Source of the DNA: Actinophytocola xanthii
GTDB taxonomy: Bacteria > Actinomycetota > Actinomycetes > Mycobacteriales > Pseudonocardiaceae
Length of the DNA stretch: 64,000 nt
Direction of reading: 5' to 3'
NCBI RefSeq assembly: GCF_001921205.1
Contig: NZ_MSIE01000045.1
Span: forward strand, 1 to 64,000
The position numbers and the translations under genes are program-made. The notes below the pieces were generated by a model. It worked only from the letters and a program-made list of their open reading frames with translations. It was not told the DNA's origin and did not search any database. Positions 17,488 to 25,704 of this stretch are shown here, in pieces (the first letter of the stretch is position 1; each line of letters opens with the position of its first letter).

Positions 17488-17924
17488 GAGCCCGGAGGCC
17501 GTTCGCGGACGATGCAGGTGAGCCGCGCGGTGCAGGTGCGGTGGCCCTCCTCGTCGGTGATCACGATCTCGAACGTCGAGGTGCTGCGGCCCACGTGCAG
17601 GGGCGTGGCCACGCCGGTCACCAGGCCGGACCTGGCCGCGCGGTGGTGGGTACAGGACAGCTCCAGCCCCAGCGCCACCTGGTCCTCGCCGGCGTTGAGA
17701 GCCGCGGCGACCGAGCCGACGGTCTCGGCCAGGGTCGCGTTCGCGCCGCCGTGCAGCAGGCCGTAGGGCTGGAGGTTCCCCTCCACCGGCATCGTCGCGA
17801 CCACCCGCTTGGGGTCCAGCTCGGTGATCTCGATACCCATCTTGGTGGGCAGCAACTGGTCGGCAATGTCATGGCGCACGCCGGGCATGCCGGGCGGGAA
17901 CGCCTTGTCGGGGGTACTCGTCAC
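17484..17924 (-). CDS. PaaI-type hotdog-fold thioesterase
   Basis: 146 residues. The hotdog motif GLLHGGANATLAETVGSVAA (His-Gly-Gly plus a downstream Glu) is characteristic of PaaI/YdiI acyl-CoA thioesterases. It is followed by ALGLELSCTHHRAA and the C-terminal strands TSTFEIVITDEEGHRTCTAR. It probably hydrolyses an aryl- or acyl-CoA. The GTG at 17924 is preceded by a GAGGAG-type site. Divergent from polA (57-bp gap), an arrangement often seen in actinobacteria. Confidence 0.88.
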   Translation of the reverse strand: MTSTPDKAFPPGMPGVRHDIADQLLPTKMGIEITELDPKRVVATMPVEGNLQPYGLLHGGANATLAETVGSVAAALNAGEDQVALGLELSCTHHRAARSGLVTGVATPLHVGRSTSTFEIVITDEEGHRTCTARLTCIVRERPPGS

Positions 17925-17981
17925 GCTCTCTCCTCGCTGGCGGGCGTCACCAGTGTCGGTGCTCCACCCTAGACTCGCCAT

Positions 17982-20714
17982 GTGCCTGAGACGCCCGACA
18001 CGCGCAACCACCCGAACGCCACCCCTGACCAGCGGCTCCTGTTGGTCGACGGCCACTCCATGGCCTACCGGGCGTTCTACGCGCTCCCCAAGGAGAACTT
18101 CTCCACGGGCACGGGTCAGCACACCAACGCGGTCTACGGCTTCACCTCGATGCTGATCAACCTGCTCCGCGACGAGCAGCCGACCCACGTCGCCGTCTGC
18201 TTCGACGTCTCCCGCAAGACCTTCCGCAGCGAGCAGTACGCCGAGTACAAGGCCAACCGCTCCGCGAGCCCCGACGAGTTCAGGGGGCAGGTCAGCCTGA
18301 TCGAGGAAGTGCTCCGCGTGCTCGACGTGCCGGCGCTGGCCAAGGAGGGCTACGAGGCCGACGACCTCATCGCCACGCTGACCACGCAGGCAACCGCCCA
18401 GGGCTTCGCGGTGTCCATCTGTACCGGCGACCGGGACGCGTTCCAGCTGGTCAACGAGCACGTCACGGTGCTCTACCCCTCGCGCGGCGTGTCGGAGATG
18501 GCCAGGATGACCCCGGAGGCGGTGCTGGCCAAGACCGGCGTCCAGCCCGGTCAGTACGCCGACTTCGCCGCGCTGCGGGGCGACCCGTCGGACAACCTGC
18601 CCAAGATCCCCGGGGTGGGGGAGAAGACCGTCGCCAAGTGGATCAACCAGTTCGGCTCGCTCGCCGACCTGGTGGACCGGGTCGACGAGGTCAAGGGCAA
18701 GGCCGGCGACGCGCTGCGCGAGAACCTGTCCAACGTGATGATGAACCGCCAGCTCACCGAGCTGGTTCGGGACGTCCCGCTGGACGTGACGCCCGAGGAG
18801 CTCACCCGTCGGCCGTGGGACCGGGACGCGGTGCACCGGCTGTTCGACGAGCTCGAGTTCCGGGTGCTGCGCGAGCGGCTGTTCGGCGAACTCACCACGG
18901 CCGAGCCCGAGGCCGAGCACGGGTTCGAGGTCGCCGGCGGCGCCCTGGAGCCGGGGGAGCTGCCGGGCTGGCTCGCCCGCCACGCCGGGCCTGGTACCCG
19001 GGTCGGGCTGTCCTTCCGGGACGTGTCGACGGGCGTGGCCGGGGAGTCGGTCGAGCTGAGGTCGGTCACGCTGGCGCTGGCCGACGGCACCGGCGCGTTC
19101 GTCGACGTCACCACGCTCACCGAGGACGACGAGCGCGCCCTTGCGGCCTGGCTCGCCGACCCGGCGGTGCCCAAGCTGGCCTACGACGTCAAGCGGTCGC
19201 TGCACGCCCTGCGCCACCGCGGCTGGACGCTCGAGGGCCTGGTGACCGACACCCAGCTGGCCGCCTACCTGGTGCGTCCGGGGCAGCGCTCGTTCGCACT
19301 CGACGACCTGGTGCTGCGGTACCTCAAGCGGGAGCTGCGCGTCGAGCAGCAGCCCGAGGAGCGTCAGCTCTCCCTGCTCGACGGCGAGGACGGGGACGCG
19401 GCCAAGGTCGCCGAGAGCGAGATCGTGCGTGCCAGGGCCATCGCCGAGTTGGCCGACGCGCTGGACGTGGCGCTGGAGAACACCGGCGGGGCGAAGCTGC
19501 TCGCCGAGATCGAGCTGCCGCTGCTGCACGTGCTGGCCGAGCTCGAGGCCGTCGGCATCGCCGTCGACACCGCCCAGCTCGCCTCCCTCGAGGCGCACTT
19601 CGCCGCCCGGGTCAAGAGCGCCGAGCAGGAGGCGTTCGCGGTCATCGGCAAGGAGATCAACCTCGGCTCGCCCAAACAGCTGCAGGTCGTGCTGTTCGAC
19701 GAGCTGCAGATGCCCAAGACCAAGCGCACCAAGACCGGCTACACCACCGACGCCGACGCCCTGACCAGCCTGCACGAGCAGACCGAGCACCCGTTCCTGC
19801 GCCACCTGCTCGAGCACCGGGACGCGAGCAGGCTCAAGGTCACGGTCGAGGGCCTGATCAAGTCGGTGTCCGACGACGACCGGATCCACACCACCTACAG
19901 CCAGACGATCGCCGCCACCGGCCGGCTGTCCTCCACCGAGCCCAACCTGCAGAACGTGCCGATCCGCACCGACGAGGGCCGCACCATCCGGGACACGTTC
20001 GTGGTCGGCTCCGGCTTCGCCGAGCTGATGACCGCCGACTACAGCCAGATCGAGATGCGGATCATGGCCCACCTGTCCTGCGACGAGGCGCTGATCGAGG
20101 CGTTCCAGTCCGGGTTCGACTTCCACGCCGCCACCGCCGCGCGGGTGTTCTCCGTCGAGCCGACCGAGGTCAGCGGCGGGCAGCGGGCCAAGATCAAGGC
20201 GATGAACTACGGGTTGGCCTACGGCCTGTCCGCCTACGGGCTGTCCCAGCAGCTGCGGATCTCCACCGAGGAGGCCCGAGGGCTGATGGAGGAGTACTTC
20301 GACCGCTTCGGCGGCGTTCGGGACTACCTCAACGAGATCGTCGCCAAGGCGCGCAAGGACGGGTACACCTCCACGATCTTCGGTCGCCGCCGCTACCTGC
20401 CCGACCTCACCAGCGACAACCGGCAGCGCCGCGAGATGGCCGAGCGGATGGCGCTCAACGCGCCGATCCAGGGCAGCGCCGCCGACATCATCAAGGTCGC
20501 GATGCTCAACGTGCACCGCGAGCTGACCGGAGCCGGGCTGCGCACCAGGACGCTGCTCCAGGTCCACGATGAGCTCGTTCTGGAGGTCGCCGAGGGCGAG
20601 CGGGAGGCGGCCGAGGCCTTGGTGCGCAAGGGAATGGGCAGCGCCTGCGAGCTCGCCGTGCCGCTCGACGTGTCGGTCGGCTTCGGACGGTCATGGAATG
20701 ACGCTGCCCACTGA
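17982..20714 (+). CDS. polA: DNA polymerase I
   Basis: 910 residues. The 5'-nuclease domain spans about 15-300 (LLLVDGHSMAYRAFYALP, CTGDRDAFQLV, H3TH region LRGDPSDNLPKIPGVGEKT). The 3'-5' exonuclease region (about 320-510) lacks the acidic DxE motif; it reads VELRSVTLALADG, so proofreading is probably absent, as in mycobacterial Pol I. The polymerase domain has motif A TADYSQIEMRIMAHLS, motif B KIKAMNYGLAYGLSAYG and motif C LLQVHDELVLEV. It fills gaps in repair and Okazaki-fragment maturation. GTG start. Confidence 0.96.
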   Translation: MPETPDTRNHPNATPDQRLLLVDGHSMAYRAFYALPKENFSTGTGQHTNAVYGFTSMLINLLRDEQPTHVAVCFDVSRKTFRSEQYAEYKANRSASPDEFRGQVSLIEEVLRVLDVPALAKEGYEADDLIATLTTQATAQGFAVSICTGDRDAFQLVNEHVTVLYPSRGVSEMARMTPEAVLAKTGVQPGQYADFAALRGDPSDNLPKIPGVGEKTVAKWINQFGSLADLVDRVDEVKGKAGDALRENLSNVMMNRQLTELVRDVPLDVTPEELTRRPWDRDAVHRLFDELEFRVLRERLFGELTTAEPEAEHGFEVAGGALEPGELPGWLARHAGPGTRVGLSFRDVSTGVAGESVELRSVTLALADGTGAFVDVTTLTEDDERALAAWLADPAVPKLAYDVKRSLHALRHRGWTLEGLVTDTQLAAYLVRPGQRSFALDDLVLRYLKRELRVEQQPEERQLSLLDGEDGDAAKVAESEIVRARAIAELADALDVALENTGGAKLLAEIELPLLHVLAELEAVGIAVDTAQLASLEAHFAARVKSAEQEAFAVIGKEINLGSPKQLQVVLFDELQMPKTKRTKTGYTTDADALTSLHEQTEHPFLRHLLEHRDASRLKVTVEGLIKSVSDDDRIHTTYSQTIAATGRLSSTEPNLQNVPIRTDEGRTIRDTFVVGSGFAELMTADYSQIEMRIMAHLSCDEALIEAFQSGFDFHAATAARVFSVEPTEVSGGQRAKIKAMNYGLAYGLSAYGLSQQLRISTEEARGLMEEYFDRFGGVRDYLNEIVAKARKDGYTSTIFGRRRYLPDLTSDNRQRREMAERMALNAPIQGSAADIIKVAMLNVHRELTGAGLRTRTLLQVHDELVLEVAEGEREAAEALVRKGMGSACELAVPLDVSVGFGRSWNDAAH

Positions 20715-21132
20715 GTTCCACCTGAGGCGGGCGCGCGACCTCATCGACGCGCGCTACGGCGAGCCCCTCGAGCTCGACGACCTGGCCGCCGCGGCGGGGT
20801 TCTCCCGCTACCACTTCGCCCGCGAGTTCCGCAGCGCGTTCGGGGAGACCCCCGGCGGTTACCTGAGCCGGCGCCGCGTCGAGCGGGCCAAGGACCTGCT
20901 CGCCTCGGCGAACCTCACCGTGACCGAGATCTGCGTGCTGGTCGGGTTCACCAGCCTGGGGTCCTTCTCCCGCCGGTTCACCGAGCTGGTCGGCTGCTCG
21001 CCCAGCGAGTACCGGCGACGCATGGTCGCCCGCGGCGGCCCACCGCCGATCCCCGGCTGCATCGCCATGGCCTGGACACGTCCGCTGCCCCCAGCAATCG
21101 CGGATAAGCAGCCCGAGGGGCCGCGCTCGTAG
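20698..21132 (+). CDS. AraC-family transcriptional regulator (DNA-binding domain only)
   Basis: 144 residues, essentially the AraC HTH_18 domain without a large sensor domain. The first HTH is LELDDLAAAAGFSRYHFARE; the second is VTEICVLVGFTSLGSFSRRF followed by GCSPSEYRRR. The short tail (about 35 residues) has no recognisable domain. The ATG at 20698 lies inside the last codons of polA in another frame, giving a 17-base overlap. The next gene, a VOC protein 32 bases downstream, is a common partner of such regulators and the likely target. Confidence 0.85.
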   Translation: MTLPTEFHLRRARDLIDARYGEPLELDDLAAAAGFSRYHFAREFRSAFGETPGGYLSRRRVERAKDLLASANLTVTEICVLVGFTSLGSFSRRFTELVGCSPSEYRRRMVARGGPPPIPGCIAMAWTRPLPPAIADKQPEGPRS

Positions 21133-21164
21133 GTTGGTGTCCTCATCGAACAGGAGGGCCCCAG

Positions 21165-21602
21165 ATGATCACCAAGCTGACCCACACCACCGTCTACGTG
21201 CTCGACCAGGACCGGGCCAAGGAGTTCTACCTGGAGAAGCTGGGGTTCGAGCTGCGGACCGACTTCGCCATGGGGGAGGGGTTCGAGGAGGGCGGCCAGG
21301 GCTTCCGGTGGCTGACCGTGAGCCCGCCCGGTCAGCCGGACCTGCAGTTCGTCCTCGCCGACTGCCGGATGGGGCACTCGCCCGAGAACGCCGAGGAGCT
21401 GCGGGCGCTCGTGGCCAAGGGCGCCCTCGGCGGCGGCGTGCTGGCCGCCGACGACTGCCACCAGACCTACAAGGAGCTCAGCGAGCGGGGCGTGGTGTTC
21501 CTGTCCGAGCCCGCCGAGCGCCCCTACGGCATCGAGGCCGTCTTCCGCGACGACTCCGGAAACATGTTCAGCCTGACCCAGGGCCACGCCACCGAGTCCT
21601 GA
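21165..21602 (+). CDS. VOC (glyoxalase/bleomycin-resistance) superfamily protein
   Basis: 145 residues with two beta-alpha-beta-beta-beta units: LTHTTVYVLDQDRAKEFYLE with its His start and FYxxxLGF motif, and the second unit TYKELSERGVVFLSEPAERP ending with FRDDSGNMFSLTQ (metal-ligand Glu/Asp region). It may act on a thiol adduct or bind a drug; the substrate is unknown. ATG preceded by AGGAGG. Linked to the upstream AraC regulator. Confidence 0.88.
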   Translation: MITKLTHTTVYVLDQDRAKEFYLEKLGFELRTDFAMGEGFEEGGQGFRWLTVSPPGQPDLQFVLADCRMGHSPENAEELRALVAKGALGGGVLAADDCHQTYKELSERGVVFLSEPAERPYGIEAVFRDDSGNMFSLTQGHATES

Positions 21603-21665
21603 TTTCGCGCGCCCGCACGAAAAGATCGGTAGTCTGGCAGAAGCTTCCCTGGTAGCGGAGGTCGG

Positions 21666-22208
21666 ATGACCGGACAGCGGGCTCTCGTTCTCGGTGGGAC
21701 CGGCATGCTGGCGGGTTGCGCCGAGGCGCTCGTCGCCGACGGCTGGCGTGTCGTCCTGCCCAGTCGGCGTTCCACCCCGATCGCGGACGGCAACGGCGAA
21801 CACCGCAAAGCGGTATGGGTCAAGGCCGACTGGTTCGACCTGCCGGCGCTGGCCCGAGACGCGCGCGAGGCCCTCGAGGGCCCGGCCGACCTGCTCGTCG
21901 CCTGGGTGCACCGCGAGGTGCGGGTGGCCGTGCTGCGCGCCGTCGCGCCGCTGCTCGCCCCGGGCGCCCCGGTGGTGGAGGTCCACGGCAGCGCGTCGGC
22001 CAACCCGGTCGGCGGCTGCCCGGACCCGGTCCTGCCCGACCACCCCACCCAACAGATCGTCCTGGGCTTCGTGCGCCACGCGGGCCGCACCCGTTGGCTC
22101 AACCACCAGGAGATCTCGGCCGGCGTGCTGGACGGCGTCCGCCGCGCCGTGGACGGAAGGCCTCCGGCGGTGCACCAGGTGGGAGAGTTCCGCCCGGTGC
22201 ACCGCTGA
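21666..22208 (+). CDS. Short SDR-like Rossmann protein
   Basis: 180 residues. The N-terminus ALVLGGTGMLAGCAEALVAD has a glycine-rich dinucleotide-binding loop, followed by DGWRVVLPSRR. The usual YxxxK catalytic pair of short-chain dehydrogenases is not visible, so it may be a non-catalytic or atypical family member. Similar short proteins are often annotated as short-chain dehydrogenases in actinobacteria. ATG preceded by GCGGAGG with 4-base spacing. Ends 19 bases from the convergent BTAD regulator. Confidence 0.7.
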   Translation: MTGQRALVLGGTGMLAGCAEALVADGWRVVLPSRRSTPIADGNGEHRKAVWVKADWFDLPALARDAREALEGPADLLVAWVHREVRVAVLRAVAPLLAPGAPVVEVHGSASANPVGGCPDPVLPDHPTQQIVLGFVRHAGRTRWLNHQEISAGVLDGVRRAVDGRPPAVHQVGEFRPVHR

Positions 22209-22226
22209 GCCCGCGTCGGGGCTGAG

Positions 22227-22997
22227 TCACCCCCCTGGCCCGGTCACCACGCCGCGCCGGTCGGCCCGCAGCACCTCCTCGTGAGCGCGCCGCAGCTCGG
22301 CACCGGGGTCGACGCCGAACTCCTCGGCGAGTCGTTCCCGCACCGTCACGTAGCAGCCCAACGCCTCCGCGAGCCGACCGGCCGTGGCCAACGCCCGCAT
22401 CAGCACGGCCGCGGCGGACTCGGCCGTCGGATGGTCGACGGTCAGCCGCCGCAGTCGGTGGATCACCAGGTCCGGCCCGCCGGCACACAGCTCGGCCGCT
22501 GACCAGGCGACCACCGCGTCGAGATGCCGTCGGCGCCAGGCCTCCCGCACCCGTTCCGCCCACGCGCCGGGGACACCGCAGAACGGCTCACCGCGCCACA
22601 CCGTGAGCGCCTCCCGCAGCAGCAGGAGCCGGTGGTGGTCTGCCGGCTCGCACGTCCTGGCCCGGTCGACCAACCGGTCGAACCGGTGCAGGTCGACGTC
22701 GTCGGGGTCCACACCGGCCGAGTAGCCGCCCGAGTGATACGGCAGCGGGACCGTGGCGCCGGCCTGCTCGAGCAGCCGGCGCAACCGCGTCAGGTGGCTG
22801 TGCAGGGTGCGGCGCGCGTGCGGCGGCGGTCGCTCGCCCCACACGCGTTCGACCACGGTGTCGACCGGCACCACCCGGTCCGCGTCAACCACCAACGCCG
22901 CGAGCACCGCGCAGCGCTGGGGTGGGCCGACCGCCCACACCCGTTCTCCCGAACAGATCGCCATTCTTCCGAGCACGTGAACACGCACCACGCTCAT
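22227..22997 (-). CDS. SARP-like regulator: winged helix plus bacterial transcriptional activator domain
   Basis: 256 residues. An OmpR-type winged helix covers about 1-95 (VRVHVLGRMAICSGERVWAV, then HARRTLHSHLTRLRRLLEQA). A BTAD TPR-like domain covers about 97-245 (DLHRFDRLVDRARTCEPADH, ending with VRERLAEEFGVDPGAELRRA). This is the AfsR/SARP architecture without the NB-ARC part. Such proteins usually activate secondary-metabolism genes through direct heptamer repeats. No biosynthetic cluster is in view; the only divergent neighbour is a small secreted protein. Confidence 0.88.
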   Translation of the reverse strand: MSVVRVHVLGRMAICSGERVWAVGPPQRCAVLAALVVDADRVVPVDTVVERVWGERPPPHARRTLHSHLTRLRRLLEQAGATVPLPYHSGGYSAGVDPDDVDLHRFDRLVDRARTCEPADHHRLLLLREALTVWRGEPFCGVPGAWAERVREAWRRRHLDAVVAWSAAELCAGGPDLVIHRLRRLTVDHPTAESAAAVLMRALATAGRLAEALGCYVTVRERLAEEFGVDPGAELRRAHEEVLRADRRGVVTGPGG

Positions 22998-23108
22998 CCC
23001 CCCAGTCGCCGCCCCCCGGCGGCCCGCGTCAACAGTGCGTCAATCCTGTGACAAGCGCCAGGGGTGAGGCTAGAACGCGAAGTTGTCCAGGGGGAAAGGA
23101 CTTTCGTC

Positions 23109-23567
23109 ATGAGAAACCGAGTTCTCGCCGCGGCCGCCACCTTCGCGATGACCGCGGCGGCGGTGCTCACGTTCACCGCCCCGGCCGGTGCGGAGGTGAC
23201 CGTCAAGCCGAAACCGGTGCCGGCGGCGCAGGCGCCGGACACGCCCACTCCACGGCACTGTTCGGGCCACACACCGCACAACGACATCGACCAGCGCGGC
23301 TACGCCCGGTTGGTCACCGGGGACAACGTCAACCAACGCCGGTACCCGCACACCGGCTGCGTCTCCGACGGGCAGGCCCAGCGCACGCACTCCATCGACT
23401 ACCACTGCTGGCGCGACGGGGACGCGGTCACCCGCAACGGCGTCACCTACTACACGTGGACCTACCTGCGCAACGACACGACGGAGGTGCAGGGCTGGGT
23501 CAGTGACGCCTACCTGGCCAGCAACCCGAACGGAACGACGGGGAGCACGGTCCACTGCGACGACTGA
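23109..23567 (+). CDS. Small secreted SH3-like protein
   Basis: 152 residues. A Sec signal peptide is clear (RNRVLAAAATFAMTAAAVLT, cleaved near PAGAEV). The mature part contains four cysteines (in HCSG, TGCVS, HCWR and HCDD), which could form two disulfides. Its strand pattern resembles extracellular SH3-like domains (RLVTGDNVNQRRYP, then GWVSDAYLA). The ATG at 23109 follows GGAAAGGA by about 8 bases. It is divergent from the BTAD regulator, which may control it (inference). Confidence 0.8.
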   Translation: MRNRVLAAAATFAMTAAAVLTFTAPAGAEVTVKPKPVPAAQAPDTPTPRHCSGHTPHNDIDQRGYARLVTGDNVNQRRYPHTGCVSDGQAQRTHSIDYHCWRDGDAVTRNGVTYYTWTYLRNDTTEVQGWVSDAYLASNPNGTTGSTVHCDD

Positions 23568-23624
23568 CCACACGGGAGGCGGCCACTGACCGCGTGGCCG
23601 CCTCCCGGCGGCACTCGTCCGGGC

Positions 23625-24557
23625 TCAGCGCAGGGCACCGGCCGGCCGGACCTCCCAGATCGTCCAGAGTGGACGGTAGCCCTGTCGCGCCCAGAACACC
23701 GACGCGAGGGGGTTCGGGGGGTTGTAGTACAGAAAGGTCCCCAGCGCCCCGTAGGTCGCCAGCTCGGCGTGCGCCACCGCCATCAACCGCCGCCCCACGC
23801 CCGTCCCGCGGGCCTCCGGCCGCACCGACACGCAGTTGACGTACCCCCAGCGGCCCGCCGGCAGCCGCGTCGCGCTGACCGCCCCGGGCCCGGCGTCCAC
23901 CAGCCGGCAGTGGGCCAGGCCGACCGGCACCCCGTCCCGCTCGGCGAGCCAGATCGGGTCGCCCTGCTCCAGGTGTCGGCTCAGCGCCGCCCGTTTCACC
24001 GCCCGCTCGTCCGGCCGCCGCACCGCCGCACCGACCAGCGCCGAGTAGGCCAGCTCGGCCAGCTCCAGCTCGAGTGCCACGTCGAGGTCGCGCATCGTCG
24101 CCAGCCGCACGGCGGTCCCACCGGCCGGCCCGCCCACCTCGGGGTCCGCCGAGGCCTGCCGCACGGCCAGGCTCGACAGCGGCGCGAAGCCGTGCGCGAG
24201 CAACGCCCGCACCGCCTGCGCGTCCCGGCTGGGCCAGGTCACCACGCACGCCGAGTCGGGGCCGGGCGTGAGCCGGTCCAGGACCCGGCGCCATTCCCGC
24301 AGCAGGACGTCCAGCCCCGCACCGCCCGCCGCGCCGACCAGCGGGTGCAGCTCCCAGACCTCCCGGGCCGACCACAGTGTCGGCGCCGTGCCCGCCTCGT
24401 ACCGGTCGCGGACCAGCACGCCGGCCACCCGTTCCCCGTCGGGCAGGGCCGCGGTCAGCACGTCCCCGTCCGGCGGCGGTGCCGCGGGCGGCAGCGACCG
24501 GTCGACGAACTCGAACCACGCGGTCTGGGCCTGCAGCAGCGCTCCGGCCACGCTCAT
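23625..24557 (-). CDS. GNAT-family N-acetyltransferase (two-domain)
   Basis: 310 residues. The C-terminal GNAT domain (about 165-300) has the acetyl-CoA loop SVRPEARGTGVGRRLMAVAH followed by FLYYNPPNPLASVFWARQGY. The N-terminal 150 residues look like a degenerate GNAT repeat (RDAQAVRALLAHGFAPLSSL). Substrate unknown. The ATG overlaps the stop of the upstream methyltransferase (ATGA at 24554-24557), so they form one operon. Confidence 0.82.
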   Translation of the reverse strand: MSVAGALLQAQTAWFEFVDRSLPPAAPPPDGDVLTAALPDGERVAGVLVRDRYEAGTAPTLWSAREVWELHPLVGAAGGAGLDVLLREWRRVLDRLTPGPDSACVVTWPSRDAQAVRALLAHGFAPLSSLAVRQASADPEVGGPAGGTAVRLATMRDLDVALELELAELAYSALVGAAVRRPDERAVKRAALSRHLEQGDPIWLAERDGVPVGLAHCRLVDAGPGAVSATRLPAGRWGYVNCVSVRPEARGTGVGRRLMAVAHAELATYGALGTFLYYNPPNPLASVFWARQGYRPLWTIWEVRPAGALR

Positions 24558-25447
24558 GGAGCCTGCCGGCACACGAAGATCGCCGTGCCGGGGAACAGCG
24601 CCCCGCGCAGCGGGCTCCACTGGCCCCACACCTCGGTCAACCCGTCCGGCCACTCCGGCTCGACCAGGTCCACCAGCCGGAACCCGGCCCCGGTCAGCGC
24701 GCGCACGAAGTCGCCGAGCGTGCGGTGGTGCTCGACGTAGGTGGCCCTGCCGTCCCCGTCGACCTCCACGTAGGGGGTGCGGTCGAAGTAGGAGCCGGTG
24801 ACCCGCAGCCCATCCAGGCCGGGGTCGTCCGGGAAGATCCAGCGCATCGGATGGGTCACCGCGAACACCCAGCTCCCGCCGGGCCGCAGCACCCGCGCCA
24901 CCTCGCCGAACACCGACTCCAGCGACGCCACGAACGGCACCGCGCCGAACGCCGAGCAGGCGATGTCGAAGGAGCGGTCGGCGAAGGGCAGGCCCTCGGC
25001 GTTGGCCCGCACCAGCGGCACGTCGATCCCGGTGGCCTCGTTCGCCGCCGACGCGTAACGCAGCATGCCGGCCGACAGGTCCAGCCCCACCACCCGCGCG
25101 CCCTGGTCGGCGAGCCACCGGGCGCAGGGAGCGGACCCGCAGCCGACCTCGAGCACGTCCCGGCCGGCGACGTCGCCGAGCAGCCGGACGTCGGCCTCCC
25201 GCACCGCCTCCGGGCACCACACGAAGTCGGCGACGCCGAGGAACTCGCCGTGCTCCACGTGGTAGTCGTCGGCGTCGGCGTCCCACCAGGCGCTGTTGGC
25301 CGCGGCCGACTCCGCCGACGAGGCGGGCCTCCGCTCGCTGCCGACGGTGCCGAGCAGCCGTTCCGCCCTGCGGACCGCCGGGTCCTCGGTGCCGCTGTCC
25401 CGACCGGCCGGTCCGGTGCTCGGCTGGCCCGGTAACGGCATCGACAT
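24554..25447 (-). CDS. Class I SAM-dependent methyltransferase
   Basis: 297 residues. Motif I DVLEVGCGSAPCARWLADQG, motif II VVGLDLSAGMLRYA, and motif III-IV region ANAEGLPFADRSFDIACSAF are present. It belongs to the Methyltransf_11 group; the substrate is unknown. The ATG at 25447 is preferred because a GAGGGG site lies about 6 bases before it, while the in-frame ATG further upstream lacks one. Coupled to the GNAT gene and transcribed away from rpsA. Confidence 0.87.
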   Translation of the reverse strand: MSMPLPGQPSTGPAGRDSGTEDPAVRRAERLLGTVGSERRPASSAESAAANSAWWDADADDYHVEHGEFLGVADFVWCPEAVREADVRLLGDVAGRDVLEVGCGSAPCARWLADQGARVVGLDLSAGMLRYASAANEATGIDVPLVRANAEGLPFADRSFDIACSAFGAVPFVASLESVFGEVARVLRPGGSWVFAVTHPMRWIFPDDPGLDGLRVTGSYFDRTPYVEVDGDGRATYVEHHRTLGDFVRALTGAGFRLVDLVEPEWPDGLTEVWGQWSPLRGALFPGTAIFVCRQAP

Positions 25448-25704
25448 GCGTTCCCCCTCGTACGCGCGCGTGCGCTGATCGGGCACCCACGTTTGCCCGG
25501 CCGACGTGCGGCCACGTAGGATACCGGCGCGCAGTGGTTTCGCGCTGCCGTCCGTCCACCTTGCTGGGAATCAGAGTCGGTCGCGCGGCGTTGGCGGTGT
25601 CGTACACACTCGTTCGCACCCGTCGGCGAACTATGCCGCCGCGCGCCGACAACTGCAAATCCTGCCCGCCTTCTCAACCAATCCGTACCGGAGCCACCTA
25701 GCCA

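Noticed and set aside
17925-20567. Long minus-strand open frame opposite polA
   Set aside because: Antisense shadow of polA. Only the last 146 residues (17484-17924), outside polA, are a real thioesterase.
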